A stretch of 6,962 bases of DNA from Pseudomonadota bacterium (GTDB lineage Bacteria; Pseudomonadota; Alphaproteobacteria; Rhizobiales; Beijerinckiaceae): NCBI GenBank assembly GCA_021780015.1, contig JAJXZN010000317.1, forward strand, positions 1 through 6,962. Direction: 5' to 3'. This document shows, one piece after another, positions 1-6,518 of the stretch. Below the pieces are notes generated by a model. It did no database searches. It was not told the DNA's origin and saw only the letters and a list, made by a program, of their open reading frames with translations. Each line of letters starts with the position of its first letter. Within the stretch, counting starts at the first letter, position 1. Both the position numbers and the translations under genes were made by a program.

Positions 1-2
1 TC

Positions 3-1130
3 AACAAGTTCGAGTTTCCGGTGCTCGTTCTGCTGTCGACGCTCGGCATGTCGATGCTCATTTCTGCAGACGGGCTCATCGCGCTTTATCTTGGCCTTGA
101 GCTGATGTCGCTTGCGCTTTATGTCGTCGCCGCGTTTCATCGCGACGATGCCAAGGCCTCGGAGGCCGGCCTCAAATATTTCGTGCTGGGCGCGCTGTCT
201 TCCGGCATGCTGCTTTATGGCGCTTCGCTGCTTTATGGTTTCGCCGGCACCGTGTCCTTTTCCGGCATTGCCTCAGCGGTAACGGGCACGCCGTCGCTGG
301 GCGTGATTTTTGGCCTTGTCTTCCTCATGGCCGGCTTAGCCTTCAAGATTTCGGCTGTGCCTTTTCATATGTGGACCCCGGATGTCTATCAGGGCGCGCC
401 GACGCCGGTGACGGCCTTCTTCGCGTCGGCGCCGAAAATCGCAGCTTTTGCGATTACGGTGCGGGTCATCATCAGTGCCTTTCCGGGGATCGCGCTGCAA
501 TCGCAGCAGATCATCATTTTCATTTCGATCTTGTCGATGGCGCTCGGCTCCTTCGCCGCTATCGGCCAGCAGAATTTCAAGCGGCTGATGGCCTATTCCT
601 CGATCGGCCATGTCGGCTTTGCGCTTGTCGGTCTCGCGGCACATAATCAGGCGGGCACTGCCGGCGTCCTCTTTTATCTCGGCGTCTATCTCGTCATGGT
701 GCTTGGCACCTTCGCCGCAATCCTGTCGATGCGGGTTGACGGCAAGCCGGTCGAGAATATCAACGATCTCGCCGGACTTGCCCGCTCGGACGGCGCAATG
801 GCCTTCTATCTGTCGATGCTGATGTTCTCGCTTGCGGGTGTGCCGCCGCTTGCCGGCTTTTTTGCCAAATTCTATGTCTTCAACGCGGCGGTTCAGGCTC
901 ATCTCGTCCCGCTCGCGGTTATCGGCTTTCTGACCAGCGTCGTCGCCGCCTATTATTATTTGCGCGTCGTCAAAATCATCTATTTCGATGAACCGACCGC
1001 AGTCTTCGACAAAGCGCCGCGGGTCCTGCACGTGGTTCTTGCCGCGGCTGGCCTATTCGTTCTGTTCCTCTGGGTCTATCCGTCGCCGTTCGTCGCGGCG
1101 ACGGCTGCGGCTGCGAAAAGCCTGTTCTGA
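3..1130 (+). CDS. nuoN: NADH-quinone oxidoreductase subunit N (NuoN), 5' end cut off by window
   Basis: NuoN is one of the antiporter-like, proton-translocating membrane subunits of respiratory complex I in the cytoplasmic membrane. The frame is open from the window edge (codon at 3-5) to a TGA at 1128-1130, giving 375 codons. The family is usually near 480 residues, so about 100 N-terminal residues lie outside. The GTG at base 21 is internal, since the residues before it (NKFEFP) already match the family. Seen directly: a string of about ten hydrophobic helices, the family signatures [23 protein letters not shown] and [15 protein letters not shown], and lysines inside or beside helices at 345-347 (AFKIS), 579-581 ([10 protein letters not shown]) and 867-869 (FFAKFY), the positions that carry the proton path in this family. 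It is the last nuo gene, directly followed by birA, as is common in Hyphomicrobiales. Identification is secure. Confidence 0.97.
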   Translation, partial: NKFEFPVLVLLSTLGMSMLISADGLIALYLGLELMSLALYVVAAFHRDDAKASEAGLKYFVLGALSSGMLLYGASLLYGFAGTVSFSGIASAVTGTPSLGVIFGLVFLMAGLAFKISAVPFHMWTPDVYQGAPTPVTAFFASAPKIAAFAITVRVIISAFPGIALQSQQIIIFISILSMALGSFAAIGQQNFKRLMAYSSIGHVGFALVGLAAHNQAGTAGVLFYLGVYLVMVLGTFAAILSMRVDGKPVENINDLAGLARSDGAMAFYLSMLMFSLAGVPPLAGFFAKFYVFNAAVQAHLVPLAVIGFLTSVVAAYYYLRVVKIIYFDEPTAVFDKAPRVLHVVLAAAGLFVLFLWVYPSPFVAATAAAAKSLF

Positions 1131-1133
1131 TCT

Positions 1134-1904
1134 TTGACCGGACCGGCCGATCCATTCACACTTTCGGACTCGGCGATCGCGGCCGGATATGACCTTGTTG
1201 TCTATGAGACGATCGGCTCGACCAACGACGCCGCCTTTGAGCATGCGCGCGGTGGCGCCAATCGCACGTGGGTCGTTGCCCGTGCACAGACCGCGGGACG
1301 CGGCCGTCACGGCCGCCAATGGCAATCGCCGCCGGGCAACCTGTACGCGAGCGTGCTGCTGATTGACGTTGCGACCCCGCAGACAGCGCCGCAAATCGGC
1401 TTCGTTGCGGGCATCGCGCTCGCGCGCGCCTTGCGGCAGCTCGTGGCCGAGCCGGCGCGCATTGGTGTGAAATGGCCCAACGATATTCTGCTCGACGGCG
1501 CAAAACTTGCTGGAATTCTCGTCGAGGGCCGGGTGCTCGCCGATGGCGCTTACGCCATTGTCGCCGGCTTCGGCGTCAACTGCCAGTCGCGCCCGCCGGA
1601 TCTGCCCTACCGGGCTGCGGCATTGGCCGAAGCGGGTGTGGGGCGGAGCAAAGCGGCGGATGTTCTCTTTTTGCTCTCGCAGCAGATGGCCGATTGGCTG
1701 CGCGTTTTCGAACAAGGCTTTGACGCCATCCGTGCGGAATGGTTAAGCCTTGCAGCCGGGATTGGCGCGCCAATCAAGGTCAAGACCGCGACGCGGCAAT
1801 TCGAGGGGATCTTCCAGTCGATTGACGCCGATGGCCGCTTGATTCTCGTTGATGCGAGCGGCGCGCATTCGATCGAGGCCGGCGATGTGCTTCTCGGCCA
1901 TTGA
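1134..1904 (+). CDS. birA: Biotin--[acetyl-CoA-carboxylase] ligase, class I (no DNA-binding domain)
   Basis: Biotin protein ligase makes biotinyl-AMP from biotin and ATP, then attaches biotin to the acceptor lysine of carboxylase carrier proteins, in the cytoplasm. The 256-residue protein begins almost at the catalytic domain and lacks the N-terminal helix-turn-helix of E. coli BirA, so it should not act as a repressor. Visible motifs: GSTN (28-31), the nucleotide/biotin loop GRGRHGR (55-61), KWPNDI (113-118), the likely catalytic-site lysine in GAKLAGILVE (124), GVN (147-149), and a small C-terminal SH3-like domain (about 210-256). The start is TTG at 1134: the nuoN stop at 1128-1130 is in the same frame, and no ATG or GTG occurs before the essential STN motif. 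No good ribosome binding site is visible, so translation probably depends on coupling to nuoN. rnj follows after 13 bases, which suggests one transcript. Confidence 0.95.
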   Translation: MTGPADPFTLSDSAIAAGYDLVVYETIGSTNDAAFEHARGGANRTWVVARAQTAGRGRHGRQWQSPPGNLYASVLLIDVATPQTAPQIGFVAGIALARALRQLVAEPARIGVKWPNDILLDGAKLAGILVEGRVLADGAYAIVAGFGVNCQSRPPDLPYRAAALAEAGVGRSKAADVLFLLSQQMADWLRVFEQGFDAIRAEWLSLAAGIGAPIKVKTATRQFEGIFQSIDADGRLILVDASGAHSIEAGDVLLGH

Positions 1905-1917
1905 ATAAGGTGAGTGG

Positions 1918-3588
1918 ATGGACGCGGCGGGAAGTGAACTGGTTTTTGTAGCACTGGGCGGCCTTGGCGAAATCGGCATGAATGTCGCCCTTTATGGGCT
2001 CGGGCCGAAGCGCCAGCGCAAATGGCTGATGGTTGATTGCGGCCTTGCCTTCGCCGATGCGGAAAAGGCGGGGATCGAGATTATCCTGCCGGATCTCGCC
2101 TTCGTCGATAAGATCAAGCGCGATCTCGTCGGACTGATCATCACGCATGCGCACGAGGACCATATCGGCGCCGTCGCGGAACTCTGGCCGCGCTTTCGCT
2201 GCCCGGTCTTTGCGACGCCTTTCGCGACGGCGCTCCTCGCGGCTCGTCTGGAAGGGATTTCCAACGCGCCGGAAATCGCGATTTCGCCGGTCAAGCAGGG
2301 CGAGCGCATCAAGCTCGACCCCTTCGATGTCGAATTCATCCCGGTCGCGCATTCGATACCGGAAAGCTGCGCGCTCGCGATCCGCACGCCGCAAGGCTTG
2401 ATCCTCCACACGGGGGATTGGAAAATCGATCCCGAACCCGGGCTTGGCCTGCCGACCGATGCGGCGCGGCTGACGGAGATCGGCAACGAAGGCGTGCTTG
2501 CGCTCGTCTGCGATTCCACCAACATCCTGCGTGACGGCATAAGCCCTTCGGAGGCCGAAGTCGCTCTGGCATTGAATGAGGTCATCGGCGCTGCCGGCGG
2601 CCGCGTCGTCGTCACCACCTTCGCCTCGAATGTCGCGCGCATCCGGGCCGTGGCACTCGCCGCAAGGGCCGCGGGCCGCAAGGTCGTTCTCTTGGGCCGC
2701 GCCATGGAGCGCGTCGTCAATGTCGCCCGCGAGAACGGTTATCTCGAAGGCATCGAGCCTTTCCTTTCGGGCGAGGCTTACGCGTCGCTCGGGCGCGACG
2801 AGATCGTCGTCCTTGCGACCGGGAGCCAAGGCGAGCCGCGCGCGGCCATGGCGCGTATCGCCATTGACGATCATCCGATTGCCAAGCTCGCGCCGGGCGA
2901 TACGGTGATCTTCTCGTCGCGGACCATTCCCGGCAATGAGCGCGAGGTCGGGCGCATCGTCAACAATCTGGTCGGGCAGGGTATCGAAGTCATCACCGAC
3001 CGTACGGCATTGGTTCATGCCTCGGGTCATCCGCGGCGCGGCGAAGTCGCCAAGTTTTACGAATGGGTACGCCCGAAGATCGTCGTGCCGGCGCATGGCG
3101 AGGAATTGCATCTCGCCGAACATGCCATTTTCGCTGCCGAGTGCGGCATTGCCACCGTCGTCAAGGCGCGCAATGGCGACATGGTCGTGCTTGCGCCGGG
3201 CGAGCCGGCGATCATCGACGAGGTGCCGCATGGCCAGATCGCGCGCGACGGCAGCATTCTCGTGCCTTTGGAGGCCGAGTCCATCAAAGCCCGTCAGCGC
3301 CTCGCCTTCGGCGGGGTCGTCGCCATTGCCTTGGCGATCGACAGGAAGGGGGAAATGGCCGGCGTCCCCGACGTCGTTCTGACAGGGTTGCCGGAGCGCA
3401 CTGAAGCCGGAGTTCCGCTCGACGAAGTCATTGATGCGGCTCTGTTTCAGACCTTCGACTCGCTGCCGCGGCCGAAGCGGCGCGACGCCAATGTCGTCTC
3501 GGTTGCGATCGAAAAGGCGGTCCGGGCGGCTGTCGGCGTTGTCTGGAACAAGAAACCCACGGTCCACGTGCTTGTGATCGAGGTATAG
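1918..3588 (+). CDS. rnj: Ribonuclease J (metallo-beta-lactamase / beta-CASP nuclease)
   Basis: RNase J is a cytoplasmic zinc-dependent 5'-to-3' exoribonuclease and endonuclease. In alphaproteobacteria it trims 5' ends of rRNA and takes part in mRNA turnover. The protein has 556 residues, the usual family length. The metallo-beta-lactamase core shows HAHEDH (77-82), a histidine in PVAHSIPES (145) and HTGDW (164-168, D167). The beta-CASP part includes CDSTN (198-202), TTFASN (233-238), ATGSQGEP (300-307), IPGNE (338-342) and HASGHPRRGE (367-376). The final metal ligand is in VPAHGE (H393). A C-terminal domain of about 100 residues follows. The ATG at 1918 is preceded by AAGGTGAG (1907-1914), a reasonable ribosome binding site. 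Every catalytic residue I can check is present. It follows birA by 13 bases. A probable terminator starts 43 bases after the stop. The usual downstream neighbour mce is absent. Confidence 0.96.
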   Translation: MDAAGSELVFVALGGLGEIGMNVALYGLGPKRQRKWLMVDCGLAFADAEKAGIEIILPDLAFVDKIKRDLVGLIITHAHEDHIGAVAELWPRFRCPVFATPFATALLAARLEGISNAPEIAISPVKQGERIKLDPFDVEFIPVAHSIPESCALAIRTPQGLILHTGDWKIDPEPGLGLPTDAARLTEIGNEGVLALVCDSTNILRDGISPSEAEVALALNEVIGAAGGRVVVTTFASNVARIRAVALAARAAGRKVVLLGRAMERVVNVARENGYLEGIEPFLSGEAYASLGRDEIVVLATGSQGEPRAAMARIAIDDHPIAKLAPGDTVIFSSRTIPGNEREVGRIVNNLVGQGIEVITDRTALVHASGHPRRGEVAKFYEWVRPKIVVPAHGEELHLAEHAIFAAECGIATVVKARNGDMVVLAPGEPAIIDEVPHGQIARDGSILVPLEAESIKARQRLAFGGVVAIALAIDRKGEMAGVPDVVLTGLPERTEAGVPLDEVIDAALFQTFDSLPRPKRRDANVVSVAIEKAVRAAVGVVWNKKPTVHVLVIEV

Positions 3589-3594
3589 CCCGCA

Positions 3595-3624
3595 TAGACA
3601 ACCCCTGGGTCCGGTCTGTAAAAT
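3595..3624 (+). promoter_or_regulatory. Candidate sigma70-type promoter for the histidine kinase
   Basis: TAGACA at 3595-3600 (five of six matches to TTGACA) is separated by 18 bases from TAAAAT at 3619-3624 (five of six matches to TATAAT). Transcription would start near 3631. This is the best promoter-like pair in the rnj-kinase gap, but it was picked by eye in a short AT-richer stretch. It lies upstream of, not after, the terminator-like hairpin, which is odd for a simple promoter. Confidence 0.35.
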
Positions 3625-3630
3625 TCCCTA

Positions 3631-3665
3631 TCGTTCGCGATTACAAGGTCAATCGCACGATTTTT
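3631..3665 (+). terminator. Probable intrinsic terminator after rnj, or leader hairpin of the kinase gene
   Basis: TCGT (3631-3634) and GCGATT (3637-3642), split by a two-base bulge, pair with AATCGC (3651-3656) and ACGA (3657-3660) around an 8-base loop. Five T residues follow immediately (3661-3665). Ten base pairs plus a T run fits a rho-independent terminator closing the nuoN-birA-rnj transcript. The stem is only moderately GC-rich and bulged, so strength is uncertain. If the promoter candidate at 3595-3624 is real, the same hairpin would also form at the start of the kinase transcript. Confidence 0.5.
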
Positions 3666-3702
3666 CGGCTAGGCTCCGACGCGAAATCCGATCGGTCAGC
3701 AG

Positions 3703-5073
3703 ATGATGAATTTTATTGATCCCGATGGACGGGACGAAAATTCCGCGGAGGCCGAGGGCGCCGGTCAGCGCATCGAGAAGCTGACCAAGATCAATCGCGT
3801 GCTGATGCGCCGCGCCGAACGCGCAATGGACCAGCCGGAAAATGCCGCCTCGCTCTTCCAGACTGTCATCGCGCTCGGCAGCGAAGCCAAGGCCCGTACC
3901 GAGGAACTCAAGACAGTTCTCGCGCAACTGGAGCGCTCCAATCTCGAACTGAAGCGCGCGCGCGATGTCGCCGAGCGGGCCGACCGGATCAAGACAGGCT
4001 TCTTTACCGCCGTCGGCCATGACGTCCTACAGCCGCTGCAGGCTGCCCGATTGACCTTGTCGGCGTTGGCCGAGATGGAGGATGGCCAGCCGGGCCAGCC
4101 GCTCGTCGCGCAGGTCGACCAGGCCTTGTCGATCGTCGAAGATCTGCTGCGTACCATCCTCGATCTGTCGCGACTGGAGACCGGCGCGCTGAGGCCGAAT
4201 GTTCAGCCCGTCGATCTCAACGAGGTCTTCAATTCCGTGGTTGGCGGGCTGCTGCCGCTTGCGGTCGACAAAGGGATCGGCTTGCGATGCCGCAAGACGC
4301 GCTTCTGGGTGATGTCGGACCCGCAGATGTTGCGCCGCATCGTGCAAAATCTCGCCGCCAATGCCGTGCGCTATACGGAAGCCGGGCATGTCTTGATTTG
4401 CGCGCGGCCGCGGGGCCGCGATGTTTGCATCGCCGTCTATGATACCGGCCCCGGGATCGCGGCGCGGGAACGCGATGTCATCTTCCAAGAGTTCGAGCGC
4501 GGCGAAGCCTCGGAGCGCGGCGGCACCCATGGCTTCGGGCTCGGCCTTTCTATCGTGCGCCGTATGGCCGCTGCGCTCAAACACGAGATTTTCTTGCGCT
4601 CGGTCGAGGGTCGCGGGTCCTGTTTCGGGCTGTGCGCCGAGCGGGCCGTCGCGCCATCGCGCCAGCCGCGCGGCGCCGCGCCGTCGCCGCTGCCGCAGGT
4701 CAATCTATCGGCGCGCGTGGTGATCGTCGAAAACGACAAGTCGGTCGCAGCGGGCATGATCACCTTATTGCGCCAATGGGGATGTGAGACGAAAGCCGTC
4801 CGCAACTTCAGCGAAGCCAGCGATCTTACCGGCGGCCCGGCGCCGGATATCGTGCTGGCCGACTATCATCTCGACAATGGCGAAACGGGGCTGAAGTCCG
4901 TGCGACTGATGCGCAGGGTCTTCGGCGCCAAGCTGCCGGTCATCGTCTTGACCGCGGACCGGACGCGCGACGTCGCCGCAGCCGCGCAAGAGGCCCGCTG
5001 CGAATTCATGCTCAAGCCCGTCAAGCCGGCTGAGCTGCGATCGCTCATGGTGCATCTCTTGCGCAAGACCTGA
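3703..5073 (+). CDS. Soluble hybrid sensor histidine kinase with C-terminal receiver domain (NahK/ErcS'-like)
   Basis: The 456-residue protein autophosphorylates a histidine and can pass phosphate to its own receiver and probably to a partner regulator. No signal peptide or membrane helix is visible, so it is cytoplasmic. Residues about 20-98 are charged, heptad-like helix, probably coiled coil; no PAS, GAF or other sensor domain is recognisable. The HisKA domain has the phosphorylation motif GHDVLQPL (H106). The ATPase domain shows the N box (N216, N220), the G1 box DTGPGI (247-252), an F box (FQEF, 261-264) and the G2 box GFGLGLS (277-283). A Pro/Ala-rich linker (about 315-333) leads to a receiver with END (343-345), phosphoacceptor D387, T417 and K438. 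HDxxQPL and the RT-EEL/ERSN-LEL coiled coil recall kinases paired with LuxR regulators, matching the gene downstream. The start is one of two tandem ATGs (3703, 3706) with a weak ribosome binding site. The stimulus is unknown. Confidence 0.92.
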   Translation: MMNFIDPDGRDENSAEAEGAGQRIEKLTKINRVLMRRAERAMDQPENAASLFQTVIALGSEAKARTEELKTVLAQLERSNLELKRARDVAERADRIKTGFFTAVGHDVLQPLQAARLTLSALAEMEDGQPGQPLVAQVDQALSIVEDLLRTILDLSRLETGALRPNVQPVDLNEVFNSVVGGLLPLAVDKGIGLRCRKTRFWVMSDPQMLRRIVQNLAANAVRYTEAGHVLICARPRGRDVCIAVYDTGPGIAARERDVIFQEFERGEASERGGTHGFGLGLSIVRRMAAALKHEIFLRSVEGRGSCFGLCAERAVAPSRQPRGAAPSPLPQVNLSARVVIVENDKSVAAGMITLLRQWGCETKAVRNFSEASDLTGGPAPDIVLADYHLDNGETGLKSVRLMRRVFGAKLPVIVLTADRTRDVAAAAQEARCEFMLKPVKPAELRSLMVHLLRKT

Positions 5074-5201
5074 GAGCAAAATCCGGCGCTTTCGCGTCGG
5101 CGGAAATGGCCGAAAGTCCAATGGCGGCCGGAATGGCGGCTTCTATGATCGGCCAACGTCAGCGCGGCCAAATCCCGCCTCCCGGCGCCGCCTTTCTAGA
5201 C

Positions 5202-5205
5202 AGGA
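5202..5205 (+). promoter_or_regulatory. Ribosome binding site supporting the ATG at 5215
   Basis: AGGA at 5202-5205 (within ACAGGA) lies 9 bases before the ATG at 5215. A competing GGGA at 5256-5259 lies 6 bases before the in-frame ATG at 5266, so the site favours but does not settle the upstream start. Confidence 0.45.
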
Positions 5206-5214
5206 TTGCCTTTA

Positions 5215-5955
5215 ATGCCCGCGACCGATGCCACATATCTCGAGGCCAAACGATTGGGACGCACGATGCTGGAACGATTTCTGATCGTCGACGATCATCC
5301 GCTGTTCCGCGAGGCACTGCAAAACGCCATCCATCTGGCTTTTCCGGTCGCCGAGATCCTCGAGGCAAGCTCCATCGAGGCGGCGCAAAAAACCCTCGAC
5401 ACGGAAGAAAATATCGATCTGCTTCTGCTCGATCTCTCGATGCCGGGCACGCGGGGGTTCGAAGGCCTACTGGCTTTGCGGCGGCAGCGTCCGCGACTGC
5501 CGGTCGTGGTTGTTTCGGGGCTCGAAGACAGCCGCATCGTCGCCGAGGCTTTGGCTTGCGGCGTCGCCGGGTTCATTCCGAAATCCGTACGCAAGCCGGA
5601 ACTTGCCTCCGCCATCCGCAATGTCATGAATGGTATGGTCTATGTGCCGGATTGGTATACGCCGGACGCGGCGGTGCCGGCCAATGATGTCACAGGCGTT
5701 GCGGCGCGCTTGAAGACGTTGACGCCGCAGCAGTTGCGCGTGCTCGAAATGTTACGGCAAGGCAAGCTCAACAAGCAGATCGCGCATGAACTCAGCGTCG
5801 GCGAGACGACGGTGAAGGCGCATATCACCGAGATTTTTCGCAAGCTCAATGTGCACAGCCGAACCATGGCGGCGATGCAGCTGGCAAACGTCGATTTCGC
5901 CGCGATCTTGGCGGATGCGGGCATTAAGCGCCCGCGCCCGGCGTCGGACGCTTAA
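5215..5955 (+). CDS. NarL/FixJ-family response regulator with LuxR-type DNA-binding domain
   Basis: This is a two-domain transcription regulator, 246 residues from the ATG at 5215. The receiver domain shows the acidic pair D26-D27 in VDDHPLFREAL, phosphoacceptor D73 in LLDLSMPG, S101 and K123 (IPKS). The LuxR-type helix-turn-helix spans about 168-225, with LTPQQLRVL, LNKQIAHEL, a recognition helix around GETTVKAHI, and the RKLNVHSR segment. All phosphorylation-site residues are intact, so it should be controlled by phosphorylation. Its gene lies 141 bases after the hybrid kinase on the same strand, making that kinase the natural partner. The start is uncertain: ATG 5215 has AGGA 9 bases upstream, while ATG 5266 (GGGA 6 bases upstream) gives a 229-residue protein starting MLERFLIVDDHP, closer to a bare receiver fold. 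A TTG at 5206 is less likely. Target genes cannot be read from the sequence. Confidence 0.92.
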   Translation: MPATDATYLEAKRLGRTMLERFLIVDDHPLFREALQNAIHLAFPVAEILEASSIEAAQKTLDTEENIDLLLLDLSMPGTRGFEGLLALRRQRPRLPVVVVSGLEDSRIVAEALACGVAGFIPKSVRKPELASAIRNVMNGMVYVPDWYTPDAAVPANDVTGVAARLKTLTPQQLRVLEMLRQGKLNKQIAHELSVGETTVKAHITEIFRKLNVHSRTMAAMQLANVDFAAILADAGIKRPRPASDA

Positions 5956-5958
5956 GCG
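5949..5958. repeat. Ten-base perfect palindrome over the LuxR-gene stop codon
   Basis: CGCTTAAGCG is its own reverse complement and contains the TAA stop of the regulator gene. A further GCTTA at 5972-5976, which covers the stop of the opposing small gene, can pair with TAAGC at 5953-5957. The convergent genes are separated by only 18 bases, so these short repeats are the only candidate transcription-end signal between them. The stem is too short, and the T run too poor, to call a terminator. Confidence 0.3.
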
Positions 5959-5973
5959 AATAAAAGCGAGAGC

Positions 5974-6231
5974 TTAGCGGCGGACCAATTGCGCCTGCAG
6001 GCCGGGGCGATAATCGCGATAGCAGGCAACCCAGATGCGGTGGCGCTCGACTTGCGAGATGCCGAGCCGCTGCGCCCAATAGTTCTGCTCGGCCGTGCTG
6101 AGGCCACGAACGTCATCGCAAGTAAAAGCCATCGCTGAGGATGACAAAACACAAGCGGACAGGGCCAAAGCGCCGGCGAAGGCGAGATAATTGACGATAT
6201 TCTTCTTAAACGGACGGATCGTTGACGACAT
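5974..6231 (-). CDS. Small exported protein of unknown function with two mature cysteines
   Basis: I do not recognise a named function. From the second of two tandem start codons the protein has 85 residues. It has a clear export signal: basic residues (RPFKK), a hydrophobic stretch of about 18 residues and a small-residue end. A signal peptidase I site AMA is followed by FTCDD, leaving a mature part of about 50 residues. An LSAC sequence inside the hydrophobic stretch could alternatively be a lipoprotein cleavage site. The mature part contains two cysteines 32 residues apart, which could form a periplasmic disulfide, and a DVRGLSTAEQNYW-like segment ending in a basic tail (VRR). Similar short DVR/AEQ-type exported proteins seem familiar from Hyphomicrobiales, but I cannot name the family. 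The ribosome binding site GAGGAG (complement of 6237-6242) is 5 bases from the second ATG (6231) and only 2 from the first (6234), so I chose the second. Confidence 0.75.
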   Translation of the reverse strand: MSSTIRPFKKNIVNYLAFAGALALSACVLSSSAMAFTCDDVRGLSTAEQNYWAQRLGISQVERHRIWVACYRDYRPGLQAQLVRR

Positions 6232-6236
6232 CATTT

Positions 6237-6242
6237 CTCCTC
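6237..6242 (-). promoter_or_regulatory. Strong ribosome binding site of the small exported protein gene
   Basis: On the minus strand this reads GAGGAG, followed by AA and then two tandem ATG codons. Spacing of the GGAG core to the second ATG is 5 bases, against 2 to the first, which makes the second the likelier start. The strong site supports this being a real gene despite its small size. Confidence 0.65.
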
Positions 6243-6300
6243 TGCGGCCGGAGGGGTCGAATCTAGCCTTCCAAAAGATTCACGAAAACGTGTGATTAAC

Positions 6301-6313
6301 CGGCAAATTGCCG
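6301..6313. repeat. Palindrome CGGCAA-A-TTGCCG, possible operator
   Basis: Two perfect 6-base arms flank a single central A, giving a dyad with the shape of a dimeric-regulator binding site. It lies 67 bases upstream of the small exported protein gene start. CAAATTTG (6326-6333) and CCAATTTG (6344-6351) repeat its core at about two-helical-turn spacing. No protein can be assigned to it from sequence. Confidence 0.35.
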
Positions 6314-6518
6314 CTAAACAAGGCTCAAATTTGTCAGGAAAGGCCAATTTGCTCTTTGCCCACCATTTATGGACCAAGACCCCCTTATCGCGCTTGCCCC
6401 GGCGCTCCTGGAATAACCTTGCAATAACAGCGTGTTGACCGATTAGGCTGTCGGCGCGCGGGGAGTGGCAAATCGTCTCGTTTGGATAAGGTCGCGGTCG
6501 GTTCCGAGCGGCCCCTGC

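Noticed and set aside
336..1031. A 231-codon minus-strand open frame opposite nuoN
   Set aside because: Charged, low-complexity translation with no family resemblance. nuoN on the plus strand is unmistakable.
1780..3567. A 595-codon minus-strand open frame opposite rnj and the end of birA
   Set aside because: It is longer than rnj itself, but its translation is rich in Arg, Asp and His with no recognisable motif, it crosses the birA-rnj junction, and rnj has every catalytic residue. Long antisense frames are expected in high-GC DNA.
5083..5100. Hairpin CCGGCG-CTTTCG-CGTCGG just after the kinase stop, considered as a terminator
   Set aside because: The stem has a G-T wobble and no T run follows, so an intrinsic terminator is not supported. 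The kinase and LuxR genes may well be co-transcribed.
5106..5687. A 193-codon plus-strand frame starting in the kinase-LuxR gap
   Set aside because: It overlaps the LuxR regulator in another frame with an Arg/Gly-rich translation, while the regulator frame has a full receiver and helix-turn-helix.
6410..6434. GGAAT-N16-CGTG, resembling the alphaproteobacterial general-stress (EcfG) promoter GGAAC-N16/17-CGTT
   Set aside because: Two of the nine key bases differ, including one in each box, and it lies about 150 bases before the gene. A match this loose is expected by chance.
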